From: Negadavirga shengliensis
GTDB lineage: Bacteria > Bacteroidota > Bacteroidia > Cytophagales > Cyclobacteriaceae
NCBI RefSeq assembly: GCF_042652345.1
Contig: NZ_JBHSJJ010000006.1
Location: forward strand, 62,001 to 126,000
DNA: 64,000 nucleotides
Direction: 5' to 3'
In this document: one piece after another, positions 53,101 through 62,790 of the stretch
Layout of the letters: every line of letters begins with the position of its first letter
Position numbering within the stretch: the first letter of the stretch is position 1
Program-made: the position numbers and the translations under genes
The notes under the pieces: model-generated
What the model was told of the DNA's origin: nothing
Seen by the model: the letters and a program-made list of their open reading frames with translations, nothing else
Database searches by the model: none

Positions 53101-54558
53101 ATGTCCAGACCTGTTGTTTTTGTATTCTGCATCTTATTTCTTTTATCGTGCCACAAAAAGGATAACATCCCTACTCCGGTCAGGGTGAACCAACTCCAGA
53201 TGATCGGAAGTCATAACAGTTATAAGGTCGCCATTGAACCGGCTTTGATGGACCTGCTTGAAGATGGGGGGCATGCGCAGATTCAGGCGTTGGACTACGC
53301 TCATTTACCTTTGTGGGAGCAGCTAAACTTGGGCCTTCGGGTACTTGAGTTGGATATATATCATGATCCTGATGGTGGGCGGTTTTCTTCTCCGAAAGGC
53401 TGGGAATGGCTAAAGGAAAAAGGTATTGAGCCGCTTCCGTTTGATCAGGCATCAAAATGGAAAGTGCCTGGCTTTAAGGTTTTTCATGTACAGGACATTG
53501 ATTTTAGAAGCCATTCGGTTTTGTTGAATGATTATTTGGAGGAGCTTAGAACCTGGTCGATCCTCAATCCAGGACACCTTCCCATCTTCATCACAGTAAA
53601 TGCAAAAGACAAAAATTTCCCCCAATTGGGTTTTACGGAAGTATTGCCTTTTGACACGGAGGTATTTGAAAGTCTGGATGCGACCATCGCTGGTAGCCTC
53701 GCAAAAGGGCAGCTTTTTCGACCCAGTGACTTGAGGAATGGATACGAAACGGTGGAAGAGGCCGTCTTGGCTCATGATTGGCCTGCGCTGGATGAGGTTC
53801 GGGGTAAAATCATTTTCATCCTGGACGAAGATGGGGATAAACTTGAACAATATTTGGGTATGGATCCTCATCAGGGCAAGAGCGTGATGTTTGTCAATGT
53901 GCCTGAAGGCAACCCTGCCGCTGCCATCATGATAGTTAACGACCCGGTGCAGAATGGTCAGCAAATCAAAAAACTGGTGAAAAAAGGATATATCGTGCGT
54001 ACCCGGGCAGACGCGGATACCAAAGAAGCAAGAGCTAACGATACGAAGAGGAGAGACAGTGCTTTTGTGAGTGGGGCACAATTGATCAGCAGCGACTATT
54101 ATTTGCCTGATACCAGATGGAACGGAAGCTATCAGGTCTCCTTTGAAAACAATGACTATGTCAGGATCAATCCCCTTTTTCATGGAGAAGAGATGGACGG
54201 GGCTGCTGATCGGGCCTTGTCCGAAGAGGTTGAAGGGGTTGTAGGCTTGGATCCCCGCTCATTTCTGGCTGCCGAGCAAAGACTGGACCGGATTTTACTG
54301 GATGTAAGAACAGATGAGGAAGTCCGGAGCGGGGTGATAAAAGATCCTCTCCATATTGATTTTATGAAGGATGACTTTGACGGCAAAGTGGGGGAATTGA
54401 ATAGAAATACGCCGGTTTTGGTTTATTGCAAGGTAGGCGGACGCAGTGCGAAGGCGGTGGAAAAGATGAAGGCATCCGGTTTTAGGAAAGTTTATCACCT
54501 GGAGGGAGGTATAGATGCATGGACCGGGATGGGGTATCCCGTGGAAATTCCCAGATGA
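53101..54558 (+). CDS. Lipoprotein fusing a Ca2+-dependent PLC-like domain to a rhodanese domain
   Basis: The N-terminus is a lipoprotein signal with LLSCHKK (Cys near 17). Residues about 30-340 look like a bacterial Ca2+-dependent phosphatidylinositol phospholipase C-like domain: GSHNSY with His at 38, LELDIYHDP, and FHVQDIDFR with His at 129. The C-terminal ~100 residues (from about 383) are a rhodanese domain: ILLDVRTDEEV, then LVYCKVGGRSAKA with active-site Cys at 443 and HLEGGIDAWTGMGYPV. Both active sites look intact. I know each domain separately in bacteria; their fusion on one lipoprotein is unusual. Substrates and role are unknown. Confidence 0.8.
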   Translation: MSRPVVFVFCILFLLSCHKKDNIPTPVRVNQLQMIGSHNSYKVAIEPALMDLLEDGGHAQIQALDYAHLPLWEQLNLGLRVLELDIYHDPDGGRFSSPKGWEWLKEKGIEPLPFDQASKWKVPGFKVFHVQDIDFRSHSVLLNDYLEELRTWSILNPGHLPIFITVNAKDKNFPQLGFTEVLPFDTEVFESLDATIAGSLAKGQLFRPSDLRNGYETVEEAVLAHDWPALDEVRGKIIFILDEDGDKLEQYLGMDPHQGKSVMFVNVPEGNPAAAIMIVNDPVQNGQQIKKLVKKGYIVRTRADADTKEARANDTKRRDSAFVSGAQLISSDYYLPDTRWNGSYQVSFENNDYVRINPLFHGEEMDGAADRALSEEVEGVVGLDPRSFLAAEQRLDRILLDVRTDEEVRSGVIKDPLHIDFMKDDFDGKVGELNRNTPVLVYCKVGGRSAKAVEKMKASGFRKVYHLEGGIDAWTGMGYPVEIPR

Positions 54559-54612
54559 CTGATTATTTGTCAGTAGCGAATGAATATATAATAGGATGTT
54601 TTTCATATTCGT

Positions 54613-54620
54613 TAATTTTG
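54613..54620 (+). promoter_or_regulatory. Minus-7 box before the branching enzyme gene
   Basis: TAATTTTG matches TAnnTTTG exactly, 66 bases before the earliest start. No TTTG lies at the usual distance upstream. Confidence 0.35.
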
Positions 54621-54685
54621 GCTAATTAGTAAGAAGAAAAGTAGGGGAATCCCGATAAAATGCTCCGCTAGATTAGGTGTTTTGA

Positions 54686-56737
54686 TTGTTTTATCAGCAG
54701 CTTGTAGCTATAACAGAATATTCCGTGGAAAAAGACAAAACATTGGCCATCGTCCAGGAAGATCCGTGGTTGGAAAATTATAAAGAAGAAATTTATCAGC
54801 GATGGACCAGATACCAAAGTGCGTTGCATGAGATACTGAAGGTAAATGGCAGTTTATCAGCCTTCGCCCAAGGTCATGAATATTTTGGGATCAACTTTGA
54901 TACTGAGAAAAACGGGTGGGTGTACAGGGAATGGGCTCCGGAAGCAGAAGCTTTGTTTTTTATTGGGGATTTTAACGGTTGGGACAGGGCTTCACATCCG
55001 ATGAAAAAGGATGAGTGGGGAGTATGGGAGCTGTTTTTACCCTATTCGTTATACAAGGACGTCTTTCTTCACCAAAGCTTGGTCAAAGTACATGTTGTAC
55101 ATGCAAAGGGGAATTTGGACCGGATCCCCGCTTACATCCGCCGGGTAGTTCAGGATGGAGAAAGCAGGGATTTTGCCGGTCAACTGTGGTTCCCCGAAGA
55201 GCCTTTTGAATGGACCGACCAGTCATTTGTTCCCCGGCTGGAAAAAACGGGCCCGATCATTTACGAATGCCATGTGGGGATGGGACAGGAAGAGGAAGAG
55301 GTCGGGACCTACCGGGCGTTTGCAGATGACATCCTTCCAAAAATCAAGAAGACAGGATATAATGCCGTACAGTTGATGGCCGTGATGGAACATCCTTACT
55401 ACGGTTCGTTTGGTTATCACGTTTCCAATTTTTTTTCGCCTTCCAGCAGATTTGGAACACCAGAGGACTTAAAATACCTGGTAAATAGGGCGCATGATCT
55501 GGGTTTGGCGGTGATTATGGACATTGTGCACTCCCATTCTGTACAGAACACCTCAGAAGGGCTCAATGAGTTTGACGGATCGGATCATCAATATTTTCAT
55601 GCAGGTCCCAGGGGGTACCATGAAGTGTGGGACTCCAAGCTTTTTGATTATGGAAAATGGGAAGTGAAGCGGTTTTTGCTTTCCAATATCCGTTATTGGC
55701 TTGATGAATTTCATTTTGATGGATATCGTTTTGACGGCGTCACCAGCATGCTTTATTTCCATCATGGCCTTATTACCTTTGATCATTTTGATAAATATTT
55801 TGTGAAGGACGTAGACTGGGAGGCTATCATTTATCTTCAATTGGCCAATGCACTCATCAAGGAGCTCAAACCTTCCGCCATTTCGATCGCTGAAGAGGTC
55901 AGCGGCATGCCAGGACTGTGCCGTAAACCCGAAGAAGGGGGGATTGGCTTCGATTACCGTATGGCCATGGGTATTCCGGATTTTTACATTAAAATCCTCA
56001 AAGAAAAACGTGATGAGGAATGGGATATTTTGGAGTTTTGGAAGGAGTTGAGCGACCGGAGATACAGGGAAAAAACGATTGCATATGCTGAGTCCCATGA
56101 CCAGGCGCTGGTGGGGGACAAATCCATCGCATTTTGGCTCATGGACAAGGAAATGTATTTTCATATGCAGATCACCGATCCAAACCACATCATTGATAGG
56201 GGCGTTGCCTTGCACAAATTGTTCAGGCTTTTTACCATTAGTTTGGGAGGGGAAGGATACCTTAACTTTATGGGTAACGAATTTGGGCATCCGGAATGGA
56301 TTGATTTTCCCAGAGAAGGCAATAACTGGAGTTACCGCTATGCGAGAAGGCAGTGGAGCCTGGCTGAAAATCCCCGGCTCAAGTATAAATACCTGCTTAG
56401 ATGGGACAGGGCCATGTTACAACTTGTTAAGAAATACAAAGTACTTACAGCACCGTTTGCAGATCAGGTACATGCTGATCCTGCAAATAAAGTGCTGATT
56501 TACAAGAGAGGCGGGCTGCTTTTTGCCTTTTCCTTTCACCCGGAAAAGTCGATTTTTGATTATCAGTTCAGAGCTCCGGAAATGGGCAAATACCAGCTGA
56601 TCGTCAATTCGGATAATCCGGAATTCGGCGGGTTTGGCAGGGTTGACGAAAGCCAATATTACTATACCAACCCACATCAGATCTTGAGTATATATATGAC
56701 AAACAGGACCGCGTTGGTCTTCAGAAGGGTAAACTGA
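54686..56737 (+). CDS. 1,4-alpha-glucan branching enzyme, eukaryote-like type
   Basis: The protein (683 residues from a TTG at 54686; a GTG at 54725 is an alternative) has an N-terminal CBM48-like domain (YREWAPEAEALFFIGDFNGWD), then a GH13 barrel. Likely catalytic residues are Asp 350 in FDGYRFDGVTSM, Glu 403 in SIAEEVSGMPG, and Asp 472 in YAESHDQALVGD. Segments such as VMEHPYYGSFGYHVSNFF, GPRGYHEVWDSKLFDYG and FMGNEFGHPEWIDFPREG closely resemble eukaryotic glycogen branching enzymes. It forms alpha-1,6 branches. No glgA or glgC is nearby. Confidence 0.88.
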   Translation: MFYQQLVAITEYSVEKDKTLAIVQEDPWLENYKEEIYQRWTRYQSALHEILKVNGSLSAFAQGHEYFGINFDTEKNGWVYREWAPEAEALFFIGDFNGWDRASHPMKKDEWGVWELFLPYSLYKDVFLHQSLVKVHVVHAKGNLDRIPAYIRRVVQDGESRDFAGQLWFPEEPFEWTDQSFVPRLEKTGPIIYECHVGMGQEEEEVGTYRAFADDILPKIKKTGYNAVQLMAVMEHPYYGSFGYHVSNFFSPSSRFGTPEDLKYLVNRAHDLGLAVIMDIVHSHSVQNTSEGLNEFDGSDHQYFHAGPRGYHEVWDSKLFDYGKWEVKRFLLSNIRYWLDEFHFDGYRFDGVTSMLYFHHGLITFDHFDKYFVKDVDWEAIIYLQLANALIKELKPSAISIAEEVSGMPGLCRKPEEGGIGFDYRMAMGIPDFYIKILKEKRDEEWDILEFWKELSDRRYREKTIAYAESHDQALVGDKSIAFWLMDKEMYFHMQITDPNHIIDRGVALHKLFRLFTISLGGEGYLNFMGNEFGHPEWIDFPREGNNWSYRYARRQWSLAENPRLKYKYLLRWDRAMLQLVKKYKVLTAPFADQVHADPANKVLIYKRGGLLFAFSFHPEKSIFDYQFRAPEMGKYQLIVNSDNPEFGGFGRVDESQYYYTNPHQILSIYMTNRTALVFRRVN

Positions 56738-56881
56738 TTTCGGAGGATTTCATTTGGATGCCAGCCGGGAGAAGTTTTTTTTATTTCCGGGAAACAATTA
56801 TTGGACTTTGTGCATTTATCCTTAATATTACGGCATGTTCTTCTAACACTGTACAGGATTGGAACCGTGCAAATTTAGTTT

Positions 56882-58228
56882 ATGGCAATGAATATCGTGA
56901 TAGCAGGAGCTGGCGATATGGGATATCACCTCGCAGAGCATTTGAGTTACGAAAACAGGGACATCACCTTGATAGACGTAGACAAAGATGTTTTGGATAA
57001 TATCAGTGCGAGGCTGGATGTTTTGACCATAGAGGGGGATTCTGCTTCTATAGATGTTCTCAAAAAAGCCAATATCCATACGGCCCATCTGATGTTGTCA
57101 GTGACTACTTCGGAAAAAACGAACATATGTGCCGCCGTACTCGCCAAACAGCTGGGAGCCAAGAAGGTGATTGCCAGGGTCAGAAACCACGATTACCTCT
57201 ATCCGGAAAACAGGATCTATTTTGAAAACCTGGGCATCGATTCCATCATTTCTCCTTCCATGCTCTGTAGCAAGGAAATCTCCCGAATGATGAAACGCTC
57301 TACTTTTTCCGACGTGATCGAGTTTGAAGGGGGGAAGCTCAATGTGGTAGGCATCACGCTGGAACGGACCTCGCCGCTCGTCAACAGAAAACTTTCCGAT
57401 ACCAGAAGCAATCCTATCTTCAAAGATGTAAGAATTATCGCCATAGTACGTGACCAAAGAACCATCATTCCCAGGGGAAACACCGTCATTCATAATAACG
57501 ACCATGTTTTTTTTATCTCCATTAAGAAAGCAGTGGATTCTATCAAGGAGTTGATCCATCACAAAGAAAAGGATATTCAGAGCGTGATGATAATTGGGGG
57601 GGATGACTTGGCCTTTTCCACTGCTTTGGAAATGGAAAAAACCTATGGGGTGACGTTGATCCATAACAACAAGGAAAGGTGTAAGTGGCTGGCAGAAAGG
57701 TTGAACGAAACGCTGGTGATCCATGGGGATTACAAAAACGTCAATTTGCTTATGGAGGAAGGACTGGAAACCATGGACAGTTTCCTGGCCCTGACAGAAA
57801 GTTCTGAAACCAACATCATCACCAGCCTTAGTGCTAAAAACCACGGGGTCTACAAAACCATTGCCCACGTAGATACCCGGGAGTATATACATATTTCGCA
57901 TAGTATTGGGGTAGATTCTCTAATCAATAAAAAACTGGTAGCCGCGAATCATGTAAGCCGCTATTTGAGAAAGGGCATGGTAGAGGTGGTTTCCGGCATT
58001 CATGGCGTGGAGGCGGAATTCATTCAGTACGTGGTGACCAAAAACAACCGCTTGACCAAGAAATCCCTGAAGGATTTGCATTTTCCGGACACGACCATTG
58101 TAGCAGGAGTCATTAGGGGCGATGAGGTTTTTATTCCCGACGGCGATTTTCATCTTCAACTCAATGACAAGGCTATAGTACTTACCTTGCCAGAAGCCAA
58201 ACCGGTGCTGGAGAAAATTTTTAACTAA
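56882..58228 (+). CDS. trkA: Trk system potassium transporter, regulatory subunit TrkA
   Basis: The 448-residue protein has two RCK units, each with a Rossmann NAD-binding part (IVIAGAGDMGYHLAEHL at the start and VMIIGGDDLAFSTALEM near residue 240) and a TrkA-C part. It gates the TrkH channel. The starts at 56882 and 56888 are both possible. trkH follows directly, three bases after its stop. Confidence 0.92.
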   Translation: MAMNIVIAGAGDMGYHLAEHLSYENRDITLIDVDKDVLDNISARLDVLTIEGDSASIDVLKKANIHTAHLMLSVTTSEKTNICAAVLAKQLGAKKVIARVRNHDYLYPENRIYFENLGIDSIISPSMLCSKEISRMMKRSTFSDVIEFEGGKLNVVGITLERTSPLVNRKLSDTRSNPIFKDVRIIAIVRDQRTIIPRGNTVIHNNDHVFFISIKKAVDSIKELIHHKEKDIQSVMIIGGDDLAFSTALEMEKTYGVTLIHNNKERCKWLAERLNETLVIHGDYKNVNLLMEEGLETMDSFLALTESSETNIITSLSAKNHGVYKTIAHVDTREYIHISHSIGVDSLINKKLVAANHVSRYLRKGMVEVVSGIHGVEAEFIQYVVTKNNRLTKKSLKDLHFPDTTIVAGVIRGDEVFIPDGDFHLQLNDKAIVLTLPEAKPVLEKIFN

Positions 58229-58231
58229 AGC

Positions 58232-59683
58232 ATGATCCATTACAAAGCCATTTTAAAAATGATGGGGGGATTGATGATGCTGTTGGGCCTTTTGATGGCT
58301 CCCAGTATTGCGTTCTCTTATTATTATGGCAGCGGGGACCAGTTTACACTCATCACATCTGCTTTTATCTGTATAAGCAACGGTGCCATTCTGTTTTTTT
58401 CTTTTGGCAGCCAGGATCAAAATATCCGGAAAAGGGAAGGCTATATGATCGTGGCATTGAGCTGGCTGGTGATGGCCATATTTGGCATGATGCCTTATCT
58501 GTTGAGTGGCAGCATCAGCTATTTGCCTGACGCTATTTTCGAGACCGTTTCCGGTTTTACCACGACCGGAGCCACTATATTAAATGATATAGAGGTACTG
58601 CCGGCAGGTATCCTTCTTTGGCGCAGCATGACGCAATGGATAGGTGGTTTAGGAATCATTGTTCTTACGGTCGCCATATTTCCATTGTTGGGTATTGGAG
58701 GCATAGAGCTTTTTGTTGCGGAGTCGCCCGGACCTACCTCAGACAAGCTTCATCCGCGCATCAGGGAAACGGCCAAGAGACTGTGGTTTGTGTATGTGGG
58801 CCTGACCATTTTAGCAATGCTGATGTACTATTTAGGAGGGATGACTTTTTTTGATGCGGTCAATCATGGCTTGACTACCATGGCAACCGGAGGGTTTTCC
58901 ACGAAAAATGAAAGTATGGCTTATTTTACCAATCCATGGATACATTATACCGCCATTGTTTTTATGTTTTTGGCGGGTACAAATTTTACCCTCTTATATT
59001 TCGGGTTCAAAGGCAGATTCAAAAGGGTGTGGGCGAGTGATGAGTTCCGGGCTTATTCCATCACGGTAGTCATCATTTCCGGGATTATTTTTGGAGCCAT
59101 TTATTTTTTAAAGGAAGGCCCTATCGAAAAGGCCTTTCGCGAAGGGCTTTTTCAAGTCATCTCGTTGATTACTACCACGGGCTATGTGACTGCTGATTAT
59201 ACGGCATACAGCAATGGTCTCACCCTTATCTTCTTTATGTTCCTTTTTTTCGGTGCGAGTGCGGGTTCCACCAGCGGGGGTATCAAGTTTATACGTCACC
59301 TTACTTTTGTGAAAAATTCCACTTTGGAATTCAAGCGGATTGTGCACCCGAGGGCAGTGGTTCCTTTAAAAATAAACGGGGAAAGAGTTACAGGAAAAAT
59401 CATCACCCACATCATGAACTTTCTTCTGATATACCTGATGATCTTTGTGCTGGGCAGCATTGTGATGTCCGTTGCCGGGTATGACATGATTACCTCTTTC
59501 GGGGCAGTGGCCACTTCCTTGGGTAATGTGGGCCCGGCCATTGGGCATGTGGGTCCGATGGACAATTTTGCTTTCTTTTCCCCTTTCGGCAAATTGTTTT
59601 TAAGCTTTCTGATGCTTTTGGGAAGGTTGGAACTATTTACCATTCTGGTCTTGTTCTCTCCTTATTTCTGGCGGACCAATTAA
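58232..59683 (+). CDS. trkH: Trk/Ktr potassium transporter, channel subunit TrkH
   Basis: The 483-residue protein has many membrane segments and four selectivity-type motifs: VSGFTTTGAT, TTMATGGFST, ISLITTTGYVT, and ATSLGNVGPAI. It lies just after trkA and forms the pore of the potassium uptake system. Confidence 0.94.
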   Translation: MIHYKAILKMMGGLMMLLGLLMAPSIAFSYYYGSGDQFTLITSAFICISNGAILFFSFGSQDQNIRKREGYMIVALSWLVMAIFGMMPYLLSGSISYLPDAIFETVSGFTTTGATILNDIEVLPAGILLWRSMTQWIGGLGIIVLTVAIFPLLGIGGIELFVAESPGPTSDKLHPRIRETAKRLWFVYVGLTILAMLMYYLGGMTFFDAVNHGLTTMATGGFSTKNESMAYFTNPWIHYTAIVFMFLAGTNFTLLYFGFKGRFKRVWASDEFRAYSITVVIISGIIFGAIYFLKEGPIEKAFREGLFQVISLITTTGYVTADYTAYSNGLTLIFFMFLFFGASAGSTSGGIKFIRHLTFVKNSTLEFKRIVHPRAVVPLKINGERVTGKIITHIMNFLLIYLMIFVLGSIVMSVAGYDMITSFGAVATSLGNVGPAIGHVGPMDNFAFFSPFGKLFLSFLMLLGRLELFTILVLFSPYFWRTN

Positions 59684-59711
59684 TCCACTTGTTTTATTTA
59701 TTTCAATTACG

Positions 59712-60524
59712 ATGTCAAAAGATCTTGATTATACAGTCATTTCAGTTTTTGCCGCTCCCGAACTGGGCTTTAAGGGAAATCCTGCAGCCGTCATCCGGAC
59801 AGAACATCCGCTATCCGACAATGAAATGCAGCTGCTCGCCAACAAAATCCAAATGCCGGCGACTTCCTTTATATATGTGGATGAAGGGGGGCGCTATCAG
59901 GTCAGATGGTTTGCACCGGATGAGGAAATCGGCTTGTGCGGACATGGAGCCGCCGCGGCCGGGATCTACCTGGGTATGGAGGCACAACGTCAGAAAACCT
60001 TTCTTTTGAATTATAAAGAAGGCCAGGTCCAGGTGCAGTGGATGGGGAAAAACGGGTTTAGGCTCAGGCTTGAACCGATTCCGGTGATCAGGAAAATTCA
60101 GGTGCCTGAAGCCATCGAGGAGGGATTGGGCATACCGGTAATAGCGATGTGGGAGACCTCCAATAAACATCTTATTCTGACAGATGGCGAAAAATCGGTA
60201 AGGGAAATGAAACCGGATTTCGAAACGCTGAGAAAATCAGCTGTTTTTGGTTATGCCGTGACGGCCGAAGGGGAAGAAGCAGATTTTGTCAGCCGCACCC
60301 TGGTGCCCCATGTACAGCAACTGGAAGACCATGCGACCGGTTCTTCACATGCTTTTTTGGTGCCTTTCTGGGCCGAAGAACTTGGAAAAAAGGAAATGAC
60401 CTCCTATCAACTGAGTCCAAGAGGAGGGCTTTTCAAAAGTGTCTTTAACGAAACCCACTTGGATCTTATCGGAAAATATACCGTAGGGAAAATCGATGCT
60501 GTCGCGGGACACCACGGAGGGTGA
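59712..60524 (+). CDS. PhzF family isomerase-like protein
   Basis: The 270-residue protein has the PhzF features: FKGNPAAVI near the N-terminus, GLCGHGAAAAG near residue 78 and DHATGSSHAFLVPFW near residue 210. PhzF-family proteins are isomerases with varied substrates; there is no phenazine gene cluster here, so the family name does not show the role. Confidence 0.9.
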   Translation: MSKDLDYTVISVFAAPELGFKGNPAAVIRTEHPLSDNEMQLLANKIQMPATSFIYVDEGGRYQVRWFAPDEEIGLCGHGAAAAGIYLGMEAQRQKTFLLNYKEGQVQVQWMGKNGFRLRLEPIPVIRKIQVPEAIEEGLGIPVIAMWETSNKHLILTDGEKSVREMKPDFETLRKSAVFGYAVTAEGEEADFVSRTLVPHVQQLEDHATGSSHAFLVPFWAEELGKKEMTSYQLSPRGGLFKSVFNETHLDLIGKYTVGKIDAVAGHHGG

Positions 60525-60757
60525 CAGATTGACTGCCTTTCTGGCACGGAGTTTTCATTATTTAAACATTACTTTTAAATATTCTTATTTATAGCCCCGA
60601 TTTAAAAATAACGGTATTTTTTTTCTTGTTTGGTATCATTATTGTGTAATTATTCGGTGAAATATTAAAAAGTAAGGGGGAAGCCAAATTTAATTTATCC
60701 ATAGCGGGTTTTTAATCTACAAGCTAAACCCTTGGATTCCAAACAAAACCTATCAAC

Positions 60758-61582
60758 ATGAAGGATCAAAAAGTTCTCATCAAATACGGTGGGAACGCGA
60801 TGGTAAACGAACAATTAAAAAAAGACATTGCAGCAAGGATAAAACTTTTACAGGAAAACGGGCGCCAAGTTATCCTGGTTCATGGAGGCGGCCCATTCAT
60901 CAACAAAGCGCTGGAAACTGCCGGTATCAAATCCGAATTTTTTGACGGTCACAGACATACCAGTATCCAGGCACTCCAATGTATTGAAACCACCCTGAAA
61001 GGAGAAGTAAACAGTTCTTTGGTTAATCTGCTTAATAGGGAGGGCCTCAATGCAGTAGGTCTTTCCGGAAAAGATGGAAGGATGGCCGTGGCCAAAAAAC
61101 GTTGGCACCTGACCAAAGACGCCCAAGGTGTGGAAAAACAAATCGATTTGGGACAAGTGGGGGAGCTGGTACAGGTAGACACTTTGCTTCTGGATACCTT
61201 GCTTTCAAAGGGCTTTATTCCTGTAGTCACCTGCATCGCTTCAGACGAGGAAGGCAATGACTACAACATCAACGCAGACGTTTTTGCCGGAAAAATAGCC
61301 TCAGCACTGAAAGTGGACGAATACATTGTGCTCACAGACGTGGACGGACTATATCTGGACTTTCCTGACCCTGCCTCTATTATTGACCGGATCAGCTTGG
61401 ATGAATTGTCCGGTTATTATGGGTCTGTGATCAGAGGTGGCATGATACCCAAAATAGAATCATGCGAAGAGGCGCTCAAAGCAGGTGTGAAAAAAGCCAT
61501 CATATTGAATGGTACCCGGCCTGATGAGATTACCGATTATATTCTGAACCAGAAAAAAACAGGAACCACCTTAACCCAATAA
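60758..61582 (+). CDS. argB: Acetylglutamate kinase
   Basis: The 274-residue amino-acid kinase has KYGGNAM at residue 9, VHGGGPFINKAL, NINADVFAGKIA and VIRGGMIPKIESC. It phosphorylates N-acetylglutamate (or N-succinylglutamate in some Bacteroidota) in arginine synthesis. It opens an operon with argD, argC and argJ, with two bases before argD. The 233-base upstream spacer is AT-rich; I see a GGGTTT/AAACCC pair at 60706-60731 but no firm promoter. Confidence 0.92.
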   Translation: MKDQKVLIKYGGNAMVNEQLKKDIAARIKLLQENGRQVILVHGGGPFINKALETAGIKSEFFDGHRHTSIQALQCIETTLKGEVNSSLVNLLNREGLNAVGLSGKDGRMAVAKKRWHLTKDAQGVEKQIDLGQVGELVQVDTLLLDTLLSKGFIPVVTCIASDEEGNDYNINADVFAGKIASALKVDEYIVLTDVDGLYLDFPDPASIIDRISLDELSGYYGSVIRGGMIPKIESCEEALKAGVKKAIILNGTRPDEITDYILNQKKTGTTLTQ

Positions 61583-61584
61583 TT

Positions 61585-62790
61585 ATGCAGGTTTCAAATG
61601 ATTATCTATATAACGAAGACAAGAAAAACTATTTGCCGACCTTCAAACGTTTTCCTTTGGCTTTTATAAAAGGGAAAGGTAGCAGGGTTTGGGATGCTGA
61701 TGGCAAAGAATACATCGATATGCTTGCCGGAATAGCAGTCAACAATTTGGGCCATTGCCATCCTAAAGTGGTTAAAGCTATTCAGGATCAGGCTGCCGTG
61801 CTGATTCATGTATCCAATTTTTTCGTCAGTCCGCCCCAAGTGGCTTTGAGCAAGCTTTTGGTGGATCTGAGTAAATTAGACCGTGTATTTCTCACCAATA
61901 GCGGGGCCGAATCTGTAGAGGGAGCCATGAAAATCGCCAGAAAATATGCCCATACACATGGAAGAGGAGGCCGGATCATTTCCATGGAAAACTCCTTTCA
62001 TGGCAGGACGTTGGCGACCATAGCCACTGGCCAAGCCAAATACCAGCAGGGCTTTGAGCCCATACCGGCAGGTTTCGTGCAAGTACCTTTCAATGATCTT
62101 GATGCGGTAAAGGTGCAGATGGACAATGAGGTGGCCGCCGTCATCATTGAACCGATACAAGGTGAGGGAGGGATTATTCCCGCCGACTTGGCTTACCTCA
62201 AGGGATTAAGGAAACTGTGTGATGAAAACAATGTCCTTCTGATATTCGACGAAGTTCAGTGTGGGATCGGACGGTCTGGAAAATTCTTTGCAAAAGAACA
62301 CTATGACGTCCAGCCGGATATCATGACTTTGGCCAAAGGGCTGGGAGGCGGCGTCCCCATCGGTGCATTCCTTTGCAAAAAGAAAGTGGCAGATGTGATC
62401 AATTTTGGAGACCATGGCACCACTTTCGGCGGAAATCCACTGGCATCAGCGGCCGCTCTGGCCACCATAAAAACCATTTTGGAAGAAGATTTGTGCACTG
62501 CGGCGGACGAAAAAGGGGCCTGGATAACGCAGCGCGTCAAAGAGATGGCGGATAAATACGGCATGATCAATGAAATACGCGGTTTAGGGCTGATGATCGG
62601 CGTTCAACTCGACCGGCCGGCAGCACCTTTGGTAAAGGCTTTGTTGGACGAGGGGGTTATAGCGAATGCAACCGCAGAGACTGTGTTGAGATTGGTGCCG
62701 CCTTTGAACATCCCACAAAGTGACCTGGAGGAGGTAATGGACAAATTGGAGAGGAACATTGAGAAGCTAGTATCTGAAAAAAATGGATAA
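61585..62790 (+). CDS. argD: Acetylornithine aminotransferase family protein
   Basis: The 401-residue class III aminotransferase has LTNSGAESVEGAMKIAR, SFHGRTLATIATGQ and FDEVQCGIGRSGK, with the PLP lysine in TLAKGLGGGVPIGAF. In arginine synthesis it transaminates N-acetylglutamate semialdehyde; a related lysine role (LysJ) is less likely here. The last eight bases overlap argC. Confidence 0.93.
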   Translation: MQVSNDYLYNEDKKNYLPTFKRFPLAFIKGKGSRVWDADGKEYIDMLAGIAVNNLGHCHPKVVKAIQDQAAVLIHVSNFFVSPPQVALSKLLVDLSKLDRVFLTNSGAESVEGAMKIARKYAHTHGRGGRIISMENSFHGRTLATIATGQAKYQQGFEPIPAGFVQVPFNDLDAVKVQMDNEVAAVIIEPIQGEGGIIPADLAYLKGLRKLCDENNVLLIFDEVQCGIGRSGKFFAKEHYDVQPDIMTLAKGLGGGVPIGAFLCKKKVADVINFGDHGTTFGGNPLASAAALATIKTILEEDLCTAADEKGAWITQRVKEMADKYGMINEIRGLGLMIGVQLDRPAAPLVKALLDEGVIANATAETVLRLVPPLNIPQSDLEEVMDKLERNIEKLVSEKNG

